A stretch of DNA of 64,000 bases from Pseudoduganella lurida (GCF_007830455.1 NZ_VLLB01000006.1:186001-250000), one strand, 5' to 3'; counted from the stretch's first letter, positions 1-9,188 are shown. Notes: generated from the letters alone by a model not told the origin. Translations and numbers: made by a program.

Positions 1-544
1 GGAAGATGATCAGCACCAGCAGCCAGGCCTGCATCGGCACGTCGTTGGCCACGGCCGCCCAGCCCAGCGCCGGCGGCATCGCGCCGGACAGCCCGCCGAT
101 GACGATGTTCTGCGGCGTGGCCGGCTTCAGTATCATCGTGTAGATCACGGCATAGCCGACGAAGGTGACGAAGGTCAGCCACATCGTCAGCGGATTGACC
201 AGCGCATACAGGATCCACATGCCCGCGCCACCGATGATGGCCGAAAAGACCATGGTCTGCTGCGGGGTGATCTCGCCGCGCGCCATCGGCCGGCGCGCGG
301 TGCGGGCCATGCGCGCATCGATCTCGCGCTCGGCCAGGCAGTTGACGGCGAACGCAGCGCCGGCCAGCAGCCAGATGCCGATCGTGCCGGCGACGACGGT
401 GCGCCAGGGCGGCAGCTCGTCGGTGGCGAGGAACATGCCGATGACCGCGCAGAACACCGCCAGTTGCGTCACGCGCGGCTTCGTCAGCGCCCAGTACTGG
501 GCGACGCGGCTGGCGGTGGTGTGGGTCAGGGCTTGGGTGGTCAT
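1..544 (-). CDS. ctaB: Protoheme IX farnesyltransferase (heme O synthase), partial
   Basis: Membrane prenyltransferase of the UbiA superfamily that adds a farnesyl group to heme b, giving heme O for the aa3 oxidase. The minus-strand reading begins [20 protein letters not shown] and is cut by the left window edge after about 181 codons. The first Asp-rich prenyl-diphosphate region appears as [19 protein letters not shown], as is usual for CyoE/CtaB proteins, followed by hydrophobic helices. Its ATG overlaps the ctaA stop by ATGA, so translation is probably coupled and the two heme A steps are made together. The C-terminal half lies outside the window. Confidence 0.95.
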   Translation of the reverse strand, partial: MTTQALTHTTASRVAQYWALTKPRVTQLAVFCAVIGMFLATDELPPWRTVVAGTIGIWLLAGAAFAVNCLAEREIDARMARTARRPMARGEITPQQTMVFSAIIGGAGMWILYALVNPLTMWLTFVTFVGYAVIYTMILKPATPQNIVIGGLSGAMPPALGWAAVANDVPMQAWLLVLIIF

Positions 545-1650
545 CGGGGGGACGTCAGGAACACAACCCGGTAGTTTACCATGGTCAGGCACAGCACGAG
601 GGCGGCCGCCCCGGCGTTGTGCAGCACGGCGATGGCCAGCGGATAGCTCAGGTAGATCGTGGCGATGCCTGTCAATGCCTGCAGCACCAGCACGATCGCG
701 ATGCCCCGGACGGGCTTGCGCAGCGCCGCCACGTGCCGCGCGCGCCAGCAGGTGTAGCCCAGCACGAACACGACGACGAGCGCGAAATTGCGGTGCACCC
801 AGTGGATCGCCGTGAGCGCCGAGAACGGCAGGTAGTGGCCGGCCGAGGTCTTGCCCAGCTCGCGCCACAGGTGGAAGCCGTGCCCGAAGTCCATCTCCGG
901 GATCACCCGGCCACCGCCGCACAGGGGGAATTCGGTGCAGGCCAGCGTGGCGTAGTTGGTGCTTACCCATCCGCCCAGGAACAGCTGCACCAGCAGCACG
1001 ACGCCGGACAGGGCCGCCAGCACGCGCAGGCCGCCCGGCATCACGGCGGGTACGCCAGCCGGGCCGGACGACTGCACCGCGTGGTTCTGCTTTTCTCCGA
1101 ACCACACCAGCAGCGCCAGCAGGCCCATGCCCAGCAGCAGGTGCATCGTGACGATGATCGGCTGCAGCTTGAGCGTGACGGTCCAGGCGCCGAACGCGCC
1201 CTGCAGGCAGATGAACAGGAACAGCGCGGTCGGATAGCCGGGCTGGTAGCCGGCCTTCTTCTCGCGGCGCCAGCGGTACCAGGCGGTGGCCATCATCGCC
1301 ATGATCAGAATGCCGATGCCCATCGCCAGGTAGCGGTGGATCATCTCGACCCAGGCCTTGAACAGCGTGACGGGGCCGGTGGGCATCAGCGCCTCGGCCG
1401 CGCGGATCTCGTCATGCGCCAGGAAAGGGTTGGCCAGGCCGTAGCAGCCCGGCCAGTCAGGGCAGCCCAGGCCGGAATCGGTCAGGCGGGTAAAGGCGCC
1501 GAACACGATCAGGTCGAAGGTGAGGAACACGCTGACCCAGACGAGCTTGCGGTACTTGTCGACATCCTTCGAGATCCAGACCATCGACAGCGGCAGCAGC
1601 GCGACGATCAGGGCGGTGATGGCCATCTGGGCCAGCGTGGTGTGATGCAT
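541..1650 (-). CDS. ctaA: Heme A synthase (COX15/CtaA family)
   Basis: Integral membrane oxidase that converts the C8 methyl of heme O to a formyl group, giving heme A. At 369 residues it has the expected two four-helix halves. Visible heme-ligand histidines are in [23 protein letters not shown] and VLHNAG. Paired extracytoplasmic cysteines appear in [11 protein letters not shown] and [11 protein letters not shown], as in class B CtaA proteins. It lies downstream of the SCO-like gene and overlaps ctaB by 4 bases, in the cytochrome oxidase assembly block. The start gives MHHTTLAQ directly before the first helix. Confidence 0.96.
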   Translation of the reverse strand: MHHTTLAQMAITALIVALLPLSMVWISKDVDKYRKLVWVSVFLTFDLIVFGAFTRLTDSGLGCPDWPGCYGLANPFLAHDEIRAAEALMPTGPVTLFKAWVEMIHRYLAMGIGILIMAMMATAWYRWRREKKAGYQPGYPTALFLFICLQGAFGAWTVTLKLQPIIVTMHLLLGMGLLALLVWFGEKQNHAVQSSGPAGVPAVMPGGLRVLAALSGVVLLVQLFLGGWVSTNYATLACTEFPLCGGGRVIPEMDFGHGFHLWRELGKTSAGHYLPFSALTAIHWVHRNFALVVVFVLGYTCWRARHVAALRKPVRGIAIVLVLQALTGIATIYLSYPLAIAVLHNAGAAALVLCLTMVNYRVVFLTSPR

Positions 1651-1673
1651 GCAGTCTCTTTAAAATGGTCGGC

Positions 1674-2303
1674 CTAGCCGATCGACGACGCCTTGAGCAG
1701 CTTGCCCAGATCCTTCTTGACCTGCGAAGGATCCGGGTGACGCGGAAAGCGCATCATCAGATGGCCGCGCGGGTCGATCAGCCAGATATGGTCCTCGGCG
1801 CGGCTGCCCGGTTCGACCGGCAGCCATTGTGCCACCTTGTCGGCCGGCGCGCGCAGCATGCGCGTGCCATCCTCCACGCGCAGCAGCACCGTCTCGAGCG
1901 GCCTGTCGTCCGTGATCAGCCAGACCCGTTCGATGCGCTCGCGCTCCTTGCCCTGCATGGTGCGCAGCTGGCGCATCGCGAACAGCTGGTCCTGGCAGGC
2001 CTGGCCGCAGTCCGAACCGCCCACCTTCAGCATGATCCACTTGCCCGCCATCGATTCGAGCGTGACGGGATCGCCGCCCAGCGTGCGCGTGGCCATCGGC
2101 GGGATGGGGTGCGCGGCGGGATCGATCAATGTACCGTAGTTGGTACGCGCCGCCGGCTTGATCACGTAGTAGGTGAAATACGAGGCGACCAGTGGCGCGG
2201 CGCAGACGGCCAGCACGGCAAGGAGCTTCCAGCGCCCGCGCGACCGGTTCACGGGAGATGGGTGCACCGCAGGTTGGGTGGGTTCAGCTGGTTTTTCTGC
2301 CAC
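1674..2303 (-). CDS. SCO1/SenC-like membrane-anchored thioredoxin-fold protein
   Basis: Protein of 209 residues with one N-terminal membrane helix (about residues 28-48) and a periplasmic domain resembling the thioredoxin fold. It contains a CGQAC motif near residue 98, matching the CxxxC copper or thiol site of SCO proteins, and AEDHIWLIDPRGHLMMRF near the end, where SCO proteins show a strand-rich core. Position between SURF1 and ctaA supports a role in copper or redox maturation of cytochrome oxidase. The start is GTG at 2303, inside the end of the SURF1 gene (20-base overlap). Sequence identity to true SCO1 looks low, so the exact role is inferred. Confidence 0.75.
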   Translation of the reverse strand: MAEKPAEPTQPAVHPSPVNRSRGRWKLLAVLAVCAAPLVASYFTYYVIKPAARTNYGTLIDPAAHPIPPMATRTLGGDPVTLESMAGKWIMLKVGGSDCGQACQDQLFAMRQLRTMQGKERERIERVWLITDDRPLETVLLRVEDGTRMLRAPADKVAQWLPVEPGSRAEDHIWLIDPRGHLMMRFPRHPDPSQVKKDLGKLLKASSIG

Positions 2304-3009
2304 GTCGGAATCCGCTCACGAGAAAGAACAAAAAGGCCGTCACGGCCAGCGCATACCACTGGAATGCGTAGCCACGGTGCTTGTCGACACCCAGATCCGG
2401 CGCGGGCCAGTCGCGCACCAGCATGCCTTCGCTGCCATCGGCCGAGGTCTGCTGGATGACGAAGGGTTCGAACGCCAGGCCGGTGGCGCGTGCCACGTCC
2501 TCCGGCAGCGCGTTCTGCACGATCGCGTGCGGCCGCAGCGACGCCGGCTCGCCCAGCTGCAGCAGGCGGCCCGCATCGGGTTTCGCCAGGCCTTCGATGG
2601 TCACCACGCCCGGTGGCGTGGGATAGGCGGCGATGCGTTCGCGGTCCTGCGGATCGCGTGGCAGCCAGCCGCGTGCCACCAGCACGTGCGTGGCCGTGTG
2701 GCCGATCCGGAACGGCATCAGCAGCACGAAGCCGGCGCGCCCGCCATTGGGCCGGTTGTCCAGGTAGACGGGCCAGTCGCGCACGAAGGTGCCGGTGACG
2801 GCGATGCGCCGCCATAGCGCGCGTTCCGGCGCCACCTGCTCGCCATGCAGCACCAGCGGCGCGGCGGCATTGGCGGCAGCGATGCGGGCAGCGAGCGCCA
2901 GCTTCTGCTCGGCGCGCCCATCCTGCCAGCGGCCCAGCGTCACGCCCAGCGCTACCAGCAGCAGCGTGGCAATCAGCGGTATTGCCCCGGTGCGGAAAGG
3001 GATACGCAT
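2284..3009 (-). CDS. SURF1 family cytochrome oxidase assembly protein
   Basis: Membrane protein of 241 residues that assists insertion of heme A into subunit I of aa3-type oxidases. It has the family layout: a helix near residues 10-28, a large periplasmic part containing FVRDWPVYLDNRPNGGRAGF (a typical SURF1 segment) and ARGWLPRDPQDR, then a second helix near the C-terminus (YALAVTAFLFFLV). It follows ctaE on the same strand, separated by a short gene on the opposite strand, and overlaps the SCO-like gene. The name is secure at family level. Confidence 0.93.
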   Translation of the reverse strand: MRIPFRTGAIPLIATLLLVALGVTLGRWQDGRAEQKLALAARIAAANAAAPLVLHGEQVAPERALWRRIAVTGTFVRDWPVYLDNRPNGGRAGFVLLMPFRIGHTATHVLVARGWLPRDPQDRERIAAYPTPPGVVTIEGLAKPDAGRLLQLGEPASLRPHAIVQNALPEDVARATGLAFEPFVIQQTSADGSEGMLVRDWPAPDLGVDKHRGYAFQWYALAVTAFLFFLVSGFRRGRKTS

Positions 3010-3043
3010 TACAATGAGGTCTCACCTTGAGGCATGCGCCACC

Positions 3044-3244
3044 ATGAAAATTTTCGTCGCCATCGCATTCATCCTGATCATCGGCAGCCTGGGCTCCGCG
3101 CTGTTCTACCTGATGCGCGACCGGGGGCGCAGCAACCGCACGGTGCATGCGCTGGCGCTGCGTGTGGGCCTGTCCATCGCGCTGTTCATCGCCATTCTCG
3201 TGCTGCACCACTTCGGCTACATCCAGCCGACCGGGATCCGATAA
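3044..3244 (+). CDS. Small twin-transmembrane protein (DUF2909 type)
   Basis: Protein of 66 residues with two helices (about 3-23 and 38-58) joined by the basic loop MRDRGRSNRTVHAL. This pattern fits the DUF2909 twin-transmembrane proteins that accompany cytochrome oxidase genes in betaproteobacteria; function unknown. It is the only plus-strand gene inside the oxidase block, divergent from SURF1 and convergent with ctaE. A TACAAT hexamer at 3010-3015 could be its -10. The ATG at 3044 is chosen because the reading upstream is antisense to SURF1. Confidence 0.8.
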   Translation: MKIFVAIAFILIIGSLGSALFYLMRDRGRSNRTVHALALRVGLSIALFIAILVLHHFGYIQPTGIR

Positions 3245-3274
3245 AAAAAGCCGCAGTGACGATGCCACCGCGGC
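3243..3274 (-). terminator. Intrinsic terminator downstream of ctaE
   Basis: On the minus strand, arms GCCGCGGTG and CACTGCGGC (nine pairs including one G-U) surround a seven-base loop and are followed by seven T residues. This ends the coxB-ctaE transcript before SURF1 and overlaps the stop codon of the plus-strand DUF2909 gene. Confidence 0.85.
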
Positions 3275-3307
3275 CTTCCTGTCCTTAGCGCGGATTATAG
3301 CCCTGGC

Positions 3308-4162
3308 CTATAACCAATACACGACGACATACAGCCCCAGCCAGACCACGTCCACGAAGTGCCAGTACCAGGCGGCGCCTTCGAAGGCGAAGTGGTTCTC
3401 CGGCGTGAAGTGGCCCTTCAGTACGCGCGCCAGCACGACGGACAGCATGATCGCGCCCATCGTCACGTGGAAGCCGTGGAAGCCCGTCAGCATGAAGAAC
3501 GTGGAGCCGTAGATGCCGGACGTGAGCTTCAGGTTCAGCTCGTGGTAGGCGTGGATGTATTCGTAGGCCTGGAAGCCCATGAACACGGCGCCCAGCAGGA
3601 TCGTGGCTGCGAGCCAGAAGGCCGTCTTGGCACGGTGGCCGGCGCGCAGCGCATGGTGGGAGATCGTCAGCGTCACGCCGGAGGTCAGCAGCAGCGCCGT
3701 GTTGATGGTGGGGATGGGGAACGGGCCCATCGTGCTGAACGTGTCCACCACGCCGGCCGGGCCGGCATTGCCCCACTGCGGCGCGAAGTCCGGCCACAGC
3801 AGCTTGTGGTCCAGGTCCGACAGCCACGGCATGGAGATCACGCGTGCGTAGAACAGCGCGCCGAAGAACGCCGCAAAGAACATCACCTCGGAGAAGATGA
3901 ACCAGCCCATCGACCAGCGGAACGAGTAATCGATGCGGCGGCTGTACAGCCCCGCTTCCGATTCGCCGATCGCTTCGCCGAACCAGCCGAACAGCACGGC
4001 CAGCATCGCCACGATGCCGGCCAGGCACAGGTAATGGCCCCAGGCCGCGTCGTTGACCCAGCCGGACGCGCCGGCCATCGTCGCGAGCATCGAGATCCCC
4101 GCCAGCATCGGCCAGCGCGACGGTCCCGGCACGAAGTAATACGGTGCTTCAGTCGAACGCAT
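3308..4162 (-). CDS. ctaE: Cytochrome c oxidase subunit III
   Basis: Seven-helix subunit III of the aa3 oxidase in the inner membrane. Family segments are clear: RIDYSFRWSMGWFIFSEVMF, a TINTALLLTSG helix, HHALRAGHRAKTAFWLAATI, FHGFHVTMGAIML and the C-terminal AWYWHFVDVVWLGLYV. The ATG at 4162 (284 residues) is preferred because GGGGAG lies six bases before it; an in-frame ATG at 4168 would directly abut that ribosome-binding site. It is the last structural gene of the coxB-ctaD operon, followed by a terminator. Confidence 0.97.
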   Translation of the reverse strand: MRSTEAPYYFVPGPSRWPMLAGISMLATMAGASGWVNDAAWGHYLCLAGIVAMLAVLFGWFGEAIGESEAGLYSRRIDYSFRWSMGWFIFSEVMFFAAFFGALFYARVISMPWLSDLDHKLLWPDFAPQWGNAGPAGVVDTFSTMGPFPIPTINTALLLTSGVTLTISHHALRAGHRAKTAFWLAATILLGAVFMGFQAYEYIHAYHELNLKLTSGIYGSTFFMLTGFHGFHVTMGAIMLSVVLARVLKGHFTPENHFAFEGAAWYWHFVDVVWLGLYVVVYWL

Positions 4163-4185
4163 TTTCATCTCCCCGTGTACTGCTG

Positions 4186-4386
4186 TTATGGTGACACCAC
4201 CAACCGGACAATCACAATCAGAACAATGACGAACAGCGCGGCGGCCAGCAGGCCGGCCGCGATCACGTGCAGCGGATTCAGCCTGCCCGAATCCTGGTCG
4301 AAGTCGCTCTTGCGGCGCAGGCCCACGAACGACCACAGCACCGCCTTGAGCGAATATAAGAACGACGGCTTGCGTTCGCCCTTCAC
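4186..4386 (-). CDS. DUF2970 family small membrane protein
   Basis: Protein of 66 residues: a basic N-terminus (VKGERKPSFLYSLKAVLWSF) containing a short amphipathic stretch, then GLRRKSDFDQD and one C-terminal helix (HVIAAGLLAAALFVIVLIVI). It matches the DUF2970 proteins found between ctaG and subunit III in betaproteobacteria. The GTG start at 4386 overlaps the ctaG stop (GTGA), indicating translational coupling. The molecular role is unknown; context suggests oxidase assembly or stability. Confidence 0.8.
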   Translation of the reverse strand: MKGERKPSFLYSLKAVLWSFVGLRRKSDFDQDSGRLNPLHVIAAGLLAAALFVIVLIVIVRLVVSP

Positions 4387-4952
4387 AGCTTGCCTTTCGA
4401 CGTCGAAGCCGACACCGGTGCCTGCGCCAGCCCCGCCACCTCGATGAACGTGTACGACAGCGTGATCGTCTTCACTTCGCGCGGCAGCTTCGGATCGATG
4501 TAGAACATCACCGGCATCTGCTTCGCCTCGTGCGCCTGCAGGGTCTGCTGCCGGAAGCAGAAGCACTCCACCTTCTTGAAATGCGGCGTGGCGCTCTGCG
4601 GCGCATAGCTGGGCACCGCCTGCGCATTGACGACGCGGCCCTGCGAGTTCACCACTTCGTACACCACCGTCGCCAGCTCGCCCGGATGCACCGTCACCCG
4701 GCTCGTGGTGGGACGGAAGCGCAGGGTGCCCTGCACATTGCTGTCCAGTTCCACCGTGATGCTGCGGCTCCTGTCCACCTGCGTGTTCGACGGCGCGGCC
4801 ACCGTGCCATCCTTCTGCGTCAGCACATTGATGCCCAGCGCCTCGCACAGGTGCTTGTAGACGGGGATCAGCGCATAGCCGAAGCCGAACATCGCCACCG
4901 CGATGACCAGCAGCTTTCTCAGCAGGATGCGGTTGTCGGGATTCATGGCCAT
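4383..4952 (-). CDS. ctaG: Cytochrome c oxidase assembly protein CtaG/Cox11
   Basis: Copper chaperone that delivers copper to the CuB site of subunit I. The 189-residue protein has one N-terminal helix (about 8-28) and a periplasmic immunoglobulin-like domain. The copper-binding ECFCFRQQTL motif is intact, and VMFYIDPKLPREVKTITLSY is a conserved family segment. It lies directly after the small assembly protein and ctaD, and its stop overlaps the DUF2970 start. An in-frame ATG two codons later (4946) is equally possible as start. Confidence 0.96.
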   Translation of the reverse strand: MAMNPDNRILLRKLLVIAVAMFGFGYALIPVYKHLCEALGINVLTQKDGTVAAPSNTQVDRSRSITVELDSNVQGTLRFRPTTSRVTVHPGELATVVYEVVNSQGRVVNAQAVPSYAPQSATPHFKKVECFCFRQQTLQAHEAKQMPVMFYIDPKLPREVKTITLSYTFIEVAGLAQAPVSASTSKGKL

Positions 4953-4960
4953 GGCGGGCC

Positions 4961-5068
4961 TCAGCTCAGCCAGATCCGCTTGACGAACACGGAGACGAAG
5001 AACAGCAGCGCCAGGCCGCCCAGGATGAGCGCCAGGCGCAGGTTGCTGCCCTTTTTCGGATCGGTCAT
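4961..5068 (-). CDS. Cytochrome oxidase small assembly protein
   Basis: Tiny gene of 35 residues between ctaD and ctaG. It starts MTDPKKGSNLRLALILGG and continues with one transmembrane helix ending in VKRIWLS. Betaproteobacterial oxidase operons commonly carry such a single-helix product here, annotated as a small assembly protein. The ATG at 5068 lies seven bases past the ctaD stop, and the stop at 4961 is nine bases before ctaG. Support comes from position, size and hydrophobicity. Confidence 0.75.
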   Translation of the reverse strand: MTDPKKGSNLRLALILGGLALLFFVSVFVKRIWLS

Positions 5069-5075
5069 GGCGCGC

Positions 5076-6704
5076 CTACTTCACCAGCGGCGGCGTTTCA
5101 AACGTGTGGAACGGCGCCGGCGACGGCACGGTCCACTCCAGGCCTTCCGCGCCTTCCCAGGGCTTGTCGGCGGCCGGCGCACCCTTGCGTATCGTCGGCA
5201 GCACGACGCACAGCAGGAAGAACACCTGCGTCAGGCCGAAGCCGAACGCGCCGATCGAGACGATGGCGTTCATGTCGGCGAACTGCGCCTGGTAGTCCGC
5301 ATAGCGGCGCGGCATGCCGGCCAGGCCCAGGTAGTGCATCGGGAAGAACGTGACGTTGAACGTGACGAGCGACAGCCAGAAGTGGATCTTGCCCATCGTT
5401 TCGTTGTACATGTGGCCCGTCCATTTCGGGCTCCAGTAGTAGAAGCCGGCGAACAGGGCGAACAGCGAGCCGGCCACCAGCACGTAGTGGAAGTGCGCCA
5501 CCACGTAGTAGGTGTCCTGCACCTGGATGTCGATCGGCGTCACGGCCAGGATCAGGCCCGTGAAGCCGCCCATCGTGAAGACGAAGATGAAGCCGACGGC
5601 GAACAGCATCGGCGTCTCGAACGTCATCGAGCCCTTCCACATCGTGGCGATCCAGTTGAACACCTTCACGCCGGTGGGCACGGCGATCAGCATCGTGGCG
5701 TACATGAAGAACAGCTGCGCGGTGACGGGCATGCCGGTGGTGAACATGTGGTGGGCCCACACGATGAACGACAGGATGGCGATCGATGCGGTGGCGTACA
5801 CCATCGAGGCGTAGCCGAACAGCGGCTTGCGCGCAAAGGCCGGGATGATCTGCGAGATGATGCCGAACGCCGGCAGGATCATGATGTAGACCTCCGGGTG
5901 GCCGAAGAACCAGAAGATGTGCTGGTACAGCACCGGATCGCCGCCGCCGGCCGCGTTGAAGAAGGTGGTGCCGAAGTGGCGGTCGGTCAGCGTCATCGTG
6001 ATGGCGCCGGCCAGCACGGGCATCACGGCGATCAGCAGGTAGGCGGTGATCAGCCAGGTCCAGCAGAACATCGGCATCTTCATCAAGGTCATGCCGGGCG
6101 CGCGCATGTTCAGGATGGTGACGATGATGTTGATGGAGCCCATGATCGACGAGGCGCCCATGATGTGCATCGCGAAGATGGCCATGTCCATGCCCGGGCC
6201 CATCTGGGTGGACAGGGGCGCGTACAGCGTCCAGCCGGCTGCCGTGGCGCCGCCCGGCACCAGGAAGGAACCGGCCAGCAGCAGCGCGGCCGGCGGCAGC
6301 AGCCAGAAGCTGAAGTTGTTCATGCGCGCGAACGCCATGTCGGAGGCGCCGATCTGCAGCGGGATCATCCAGTTCGCGAAGCCCACGAAGGCCGGCATGA
6401 TGGCGCCGAACACCATCACCAGGCCGTGCATCGTAGTGAGCTGGTTGAAGAACTCGGGCTGGAAGAACTGCAGGCCGGGCTGGAACAGCTCGGTGCGGAT
6501 CAGCAGCGCCAGCACGCCGCCGGACAGCAGCATGATGAAGGAGAACCACAGGTACAGGGTGCCGATGTCCTTGTGGTTGGTGGCAAACAGCCAGCGGCGC
6601 GCGCCGGTGGGGTGATCATGGGCGTGGTCGTGCTCATGTGCGTGATCATGCGCATGGTCGTGATCGTGCGCGTGGCCAGCGGTGTCGAGAGTAGTCGTGC
6701 TCAT
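5076..6704 (-). CDS. ctaD: Cytochrome c oxidase subunit I (aa3 type)
   Basis: Catalytic heme-copper subunit of 542 residues with 12 helices. Landmark motifs are present: [17 protein letters not shown] at the start, [12 protein letters not shown] (heme a ligand), [20 protein letters not shown] (CuB His and the cross-linked Tyr), WAHHMFTTG (CuB ligands) and [14 protein letters not shown] (heme ligands). An unusual N-terminal extension, residues 11-31, is a His/Asp/Ala tract with eleven histidines. It lies 11 bases after coxB and is followed by the small assembly protein and ctaG. Confidence 0.98.
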   Translation of the reverse strand: MSTTTLDTAGHAHDHDHAHDHAHEHDHAHDHPTGARRWLFATNHKDIGTLYLWFSFIMLLSGGVLALLIRTELFQPGLQFFQPEFFNQLTTMHGLVMVFGAIMPAFVGFANWMIPLQIGASDMAFARMNNFSFWLLPPAALLLAGSFLVPGGATAAGWTLYAPLSTQMGPGMDMAIFAMHIMGASSIMGSINIIVTILNMRAPGMTLMKMPMFCWTWLITAYLLIAVMPVLAGAITMTLTDRHFGTTFFNAAGGGDPVLYQHIFWFFGHPEVYIMILPAFGIISQIIPAFARKPLFGYASMVYATASIAILSFIVWAHHMFTTGMPVTAQLFFMYATMLIAVPTGVKVFNWIATMWKGSMTFETPMLFAVGFIFVFTMGGFTGLILAVTPIDIQVQDTYYVVAHFHYVLVAGSLFALFAGFYYWSPKWTGHMYNETMGKIHFWLSLVTFNVTFFPMHYLGLAGMPRRYADYQAQFADMNAIVSIGAFGFGLTQVFFLLCVVLPTIRKGAPAADKPWEGAEGLEWTVPSPAPFHTFETPPLVK

Positions 6705-6715
6705 GATGAAGCTCC

Positions 6716-7960
6716 TTACTTACGTGCTGCCACAATTTCGGCCGGTTGGACGATGTTTTCCGCTGCCTTGTTCGACCAGTTGTTGCGCGTGTAGGTGATC
6801 ACGGCGGCGATGTCGGTATCCGACAGCTGCTTCCAGGCCGGCATCTCGGCCGGGTACTTGCCGCTCTTCTGGCCGTTCAGCAGCACGTGGATCTGCCCAT
6901 CCTTCGGACCGTTCACGACGGCCGAACCGTCCAGCGGCGCGAACGCGCCCGGCACGCCCTTGCCGGTGGCCTGGTGGCAGACCACGCAGTTGGTCGCGTA
7001 GACCTTCTCGCCCTTGGTCTTCAGCTCGTCGATCGTCCAGGTCTTGTTCGGATCGTCCGCCAGCGCGGCCATTTCCTTCTTCTTCCCTTCCACCCAGGCC
7101 GTGTACTCGCCGGCCGTGACGACGCGCACGACGATCGGCATGAACGCATGCTCCTTGCCGCACAGCTCCGCGCAGTAGCCGCGGAAGGTGCCGGTGTGTT
7201 CCGACTTGAACCAGGTATCGCGCACGAAGCCGGGAATCGCATCCTGCTTCACGCCGAAGGCGGGAATCCACCACGAGTGGATCACGTCGTTGGCGGTGGT
7301 GACCACGCGGATCTTCTTGTGGACGGGGACGACCACCTCGTTGTCCACTTCCATCAGGTAGTTCTCGCCGCGCGCCTGGGTGGGCGCCTGGCCCGGCGCG
7401 CCGATCTGCGACCGCGGCGTGGACAGGTTCGACACGAACGAGATGCCCTCCCCTTCGCCCTGCAGGTAGTCGTAGCCCCACTTCCACTGCATGCCGGTGG
7501 CCTTGATGGTGATGTCGGGATTCGACGTGTCCTTCATGCCGACCACGGTGCGGGTGGCGGGCAGCGCCATGCCGATGACGATCAGGAACGGCACGACCGT
7601 CCAGGCGATTTCCACGGCGGTGGATTCGTGGAACGTGGCGGCCTTGTGGCCGACGGACTTGCGGTGCTTGAAGATCGAGTAGAACATCACGCCGAACACG
7701 GCGATGAAGATCACCAGGCACACCACCATCATCCAGGTGTGCAGGTTGTAGATTTCGGAAGCGATGCCGGTGGCGGGCGGCTGCAGGTTCAGCTGGTTGG
7801 CGATGGGGCCGCCCGTGCCGCCGGTGGCCGCGGCGTAGGTGCCTGGATTGCCCGATGCGGATGATGTGGCTGTGGCTGCCGGCGCTGCCCAGGCCGGTAA
7901 ACCGGCCAGTGCCGCCATGGAGGCGGCCAGCAGCGCGTGAAGTCGCTTCGCAAGTTTCAT
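6716..7960 (-). CDS. coxB: Cytochrome c oxidase subunit II with C-terminal cytochrome c domain
   Basis: Subunit II of 414 residues: signal peptide (residues 1-25, ending AWAAPA), two helices, a periplasmic CuA cupredoxin domain ([18 protein letters not shown] carries the CuA Cys/His/Met set) and a fused cytochrome c domain with the heme motif CVVCH near residue 325. This is a caa3-like fusion. The ATG at 7960 has GGGGA upstream and gives a proper signal peptide; the open reading continuing upstream to 8209 is leader sequence. First gene of the oxidase operon. Confidence 0.97.
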   Translation of the reverse strand: MKLAKRLHALLAASMAALAGLPAWAAPAATATSSASGNPGTYAAATGGTGGPIANQLNLQPPATGIASEIYNLHTWMMVVCLVIFIAVFGVMFYSIFKHRKSVGHKAATFHESTAVEIAWTVVPFLIVIGMALPATRTVVGMKDTSNPDITIKATGMQWKWGYDYLQGEGEGISFVSNLSTPRSQIGAPGQAPTQARGENYLMEVDNEVVVPVHKKIRVVTTANDVIHSWWIPAFGVKQDAIPGFVRDTWFKSEHTGTFRGYCAELCGKEHAFMPIVVRVVTAGEYTAWVEGKKKEMAALADDPNKTWTIDELKTKGEKVYATNCVVCHQATGKGVPGAFAPLDGSAVVNGPKDGQIHVLLNGQKSGKYPAEMPAWKQLSDTDIAAVITYTRNNWSNKAAENIVQPAEIVAARK

Positions 7961-7981
7961 ATTTTCCCCAAACCACCCAAG

Positions 7982-8066
7982 ATAATAAGAAATTATTATT
8001 GCGACGACCTGCCGGCGGGCCAGTGGTCGTCGTGCATGCATACACCGAGCGGTCCTGGGACCGCTC
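7982..8066 (-). promoter_or_regulatory. Hairpin-rich leader of the coxB operon
   Basis: The roughly 230-base leader between promoter and coxB contains three inverted repeats: ATAATAA/TTATTAT around GAAA at 7982-7999, CGACGACC/GGTCGTCG at 8002-8032, and GAGCGGTCC/GGACCGCTC around TG at 8047-8066. No long T tract follows them, so they look like mRNA folds or protein sites rather than terminators. No known riboswitch class was recognised. The rest of 7961-8279 holds no gene. Confidence 0.5.
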
Positions 8067-8192
8067 TCGCCACCGGCAAAATCAATATCACCGATGGGTT
8101 GACTATTGATGCCTTGCTCGCGTTGGTCCTGCTCGATCCCGCCGGTGGATGCTTCTGTCCGGTTGGAAATTAACAGGCCAAAACAGTCAGGG

Positions 8193-8222
8193 ATTATAAG
8201 CAGTAACACTTTGCCTGATCAA
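8193..8222 (-). promoter_or_regulatory. Predicted sigma70 promoter of the coxB operon
   Basis: On the minus strand TTGATC (8217-8222) and a perfect TATAAT (8193-8198) are separated by 18 bases, pointing at coxB. It is the only good promoter in the 319-base gap upstream of the oxidase operon. Confidence 0.7.
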
Positions 8223-8228
8223 GGCAAA
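8210..8228. promoter_or_regulatory. Inverted repeat over the -35 of the coxB promoter
   Basis: TTTGCCT and AGGCAAA are separated by GATCA and cover the predicted -35 hexamer. This is where a repressor or redox regulator would bind; no regulator can be named from the sequence. Confidence 0.45.
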
Positions 8229-8279
8229 TTGCCCTTCTGTTAATGGTGCGGCGCGGCATGAACTTCTCTTATAGGAGCC

Positions 8280-9188
8280 TTATTTCGGGGCCTTGGGCGC
8301 GAAGCGGACGATGGCTTCGCCATCCTTCGTCATGCGGGCCTGGGGGCGGAAGGCGTGCCCGTAGATGACCTCGAACGTAAGGGCCAGCTTGCCGTCGGCG
8401 CGACGGCCTTTCTCGAAGGCGGCCAGCAGGCGCGCGTGGGCCGCCCTGCCGAGCAGGCCCTTGCGGGCCGTCGTCAGCGGATTGCCGCCGAGGGAGCGCA
8501 CGTCGGCCAGGAGTTTGCCGGCATCTTCGTAGGTGACGGTGATCTTCTCCATGTCCATGACAGGGGTGGAGAAGCCCGCCTCGACCAGCTGGTCGCCGAA
8601 GTCGTGCATGTCCACGAAGGGCAGCGTGTGCGGTGCAAGATCGATGTCGGCAAAGGCGGTGCGCACTTCCTGCAGCGAATCGGGCCCGAAGCAGGAAAAC
8701 ATCAGCAGGCCGTTCACGCGCAGCACGCGGCGCCATTCGGCGAACACGCGGTCCGGCTGCGGGTGCCAGTGCAGCGCCAGGTTCGACCACACCAGGTCCA
8801 CGCTGTTCGGCGCCAGCGGCAGGTCGGCAAAGTCGCCGCAGACGACGTCGATGCCGCTCTTGGCCGGCAACAGGCGGCTGATGAAGCGGTTGAGGCCCGT
8901 GGCCTGCTGGCCGTCGACGCCGCGCAGGATGGGCTCCGACAGATCGACGCCGACGATCTGCGCGGCCGCGTACTGCTTCTGCAGCACGGCCAGGTCCGCA
9001 CCGGCGCCGCAGCCGGCATCCAGCACGCGCTGCGGCGCCAGGCGCACCAGCTGCAGGCGCTCGAGCATGCGGTGGGCGATCTCGCGGCGCAGGAATTCGG
9101 CTTCGGTCAATTTGTCCGGACGGGAGAAAATGGCCCGGACCCGTTCCAGGTCGATCGGGGCGGACAGCTTGGGGGGACGCTCTTGCAT
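8280..9188 (-). CDS. SAM-dependent methyltransferase, BioC-like
   Basis: Class I methyltransferase of 302 residues. The SAM motif VLDAGCGAGADLAVL is at about residues 55-69, motif II is VGVDLSEPIL, and VVCGDFADLPLAPNSVDLVW and NLALHWHPQPDRVFAEWRRV match BioC, the malonyl-ACP O-methyltransferase that starts biotin synthesis. No other bio gene is next to it, so substrate assignment is by resemblance only. The start at 9188 (MQERPPKLS) was chosen because the longer reading overlaps the divergent comF region. It ends 58 bases before the cox promoter. Confidence 0.75.
   Translation of the reverse strand: MQERPPKLSAPIDLERVRAIFSRPDKLTEAEFLRREIAHRMLERLQLVRLAPQRVLDAGCGAGADLAVLQKQYAAAQIVGVDLSEPILRGVDGQQATGLNRFISRLLPAKSGIDVVCGDFADLPLAPNSVDLVWSNLALHWHPQPDRVFAEWRRVLRVNGLLMFSCFGPDSLQEVRTAFADIDLAPHTLPFVDMHDFGDQLVEAGFSTPVMDMEKITVTYEDAGKLLADVRSLGGNPLTTARKGLLGRAAHARLLAAFEKGRRADGKLALTFEVIYGHAFRPQARMTKDGEAIVRFAPKAPK

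Noticed and set aside
4530-6794. 754-codon open reading opposite ctaD and ctaG
   Set aside because: Antisense to the cytochrome oxidase genes, with His/Arg/Asp-rich composition typical of complementary frames.
7961-8209. 83-codon N-terminal extension of coxB
   Set aside because: The reading is open, but the ATG at 7960 has a good ribosome-binding site and starts a signal peptide, while the upstream part contains the leader hairpins and overlaps the promoter.
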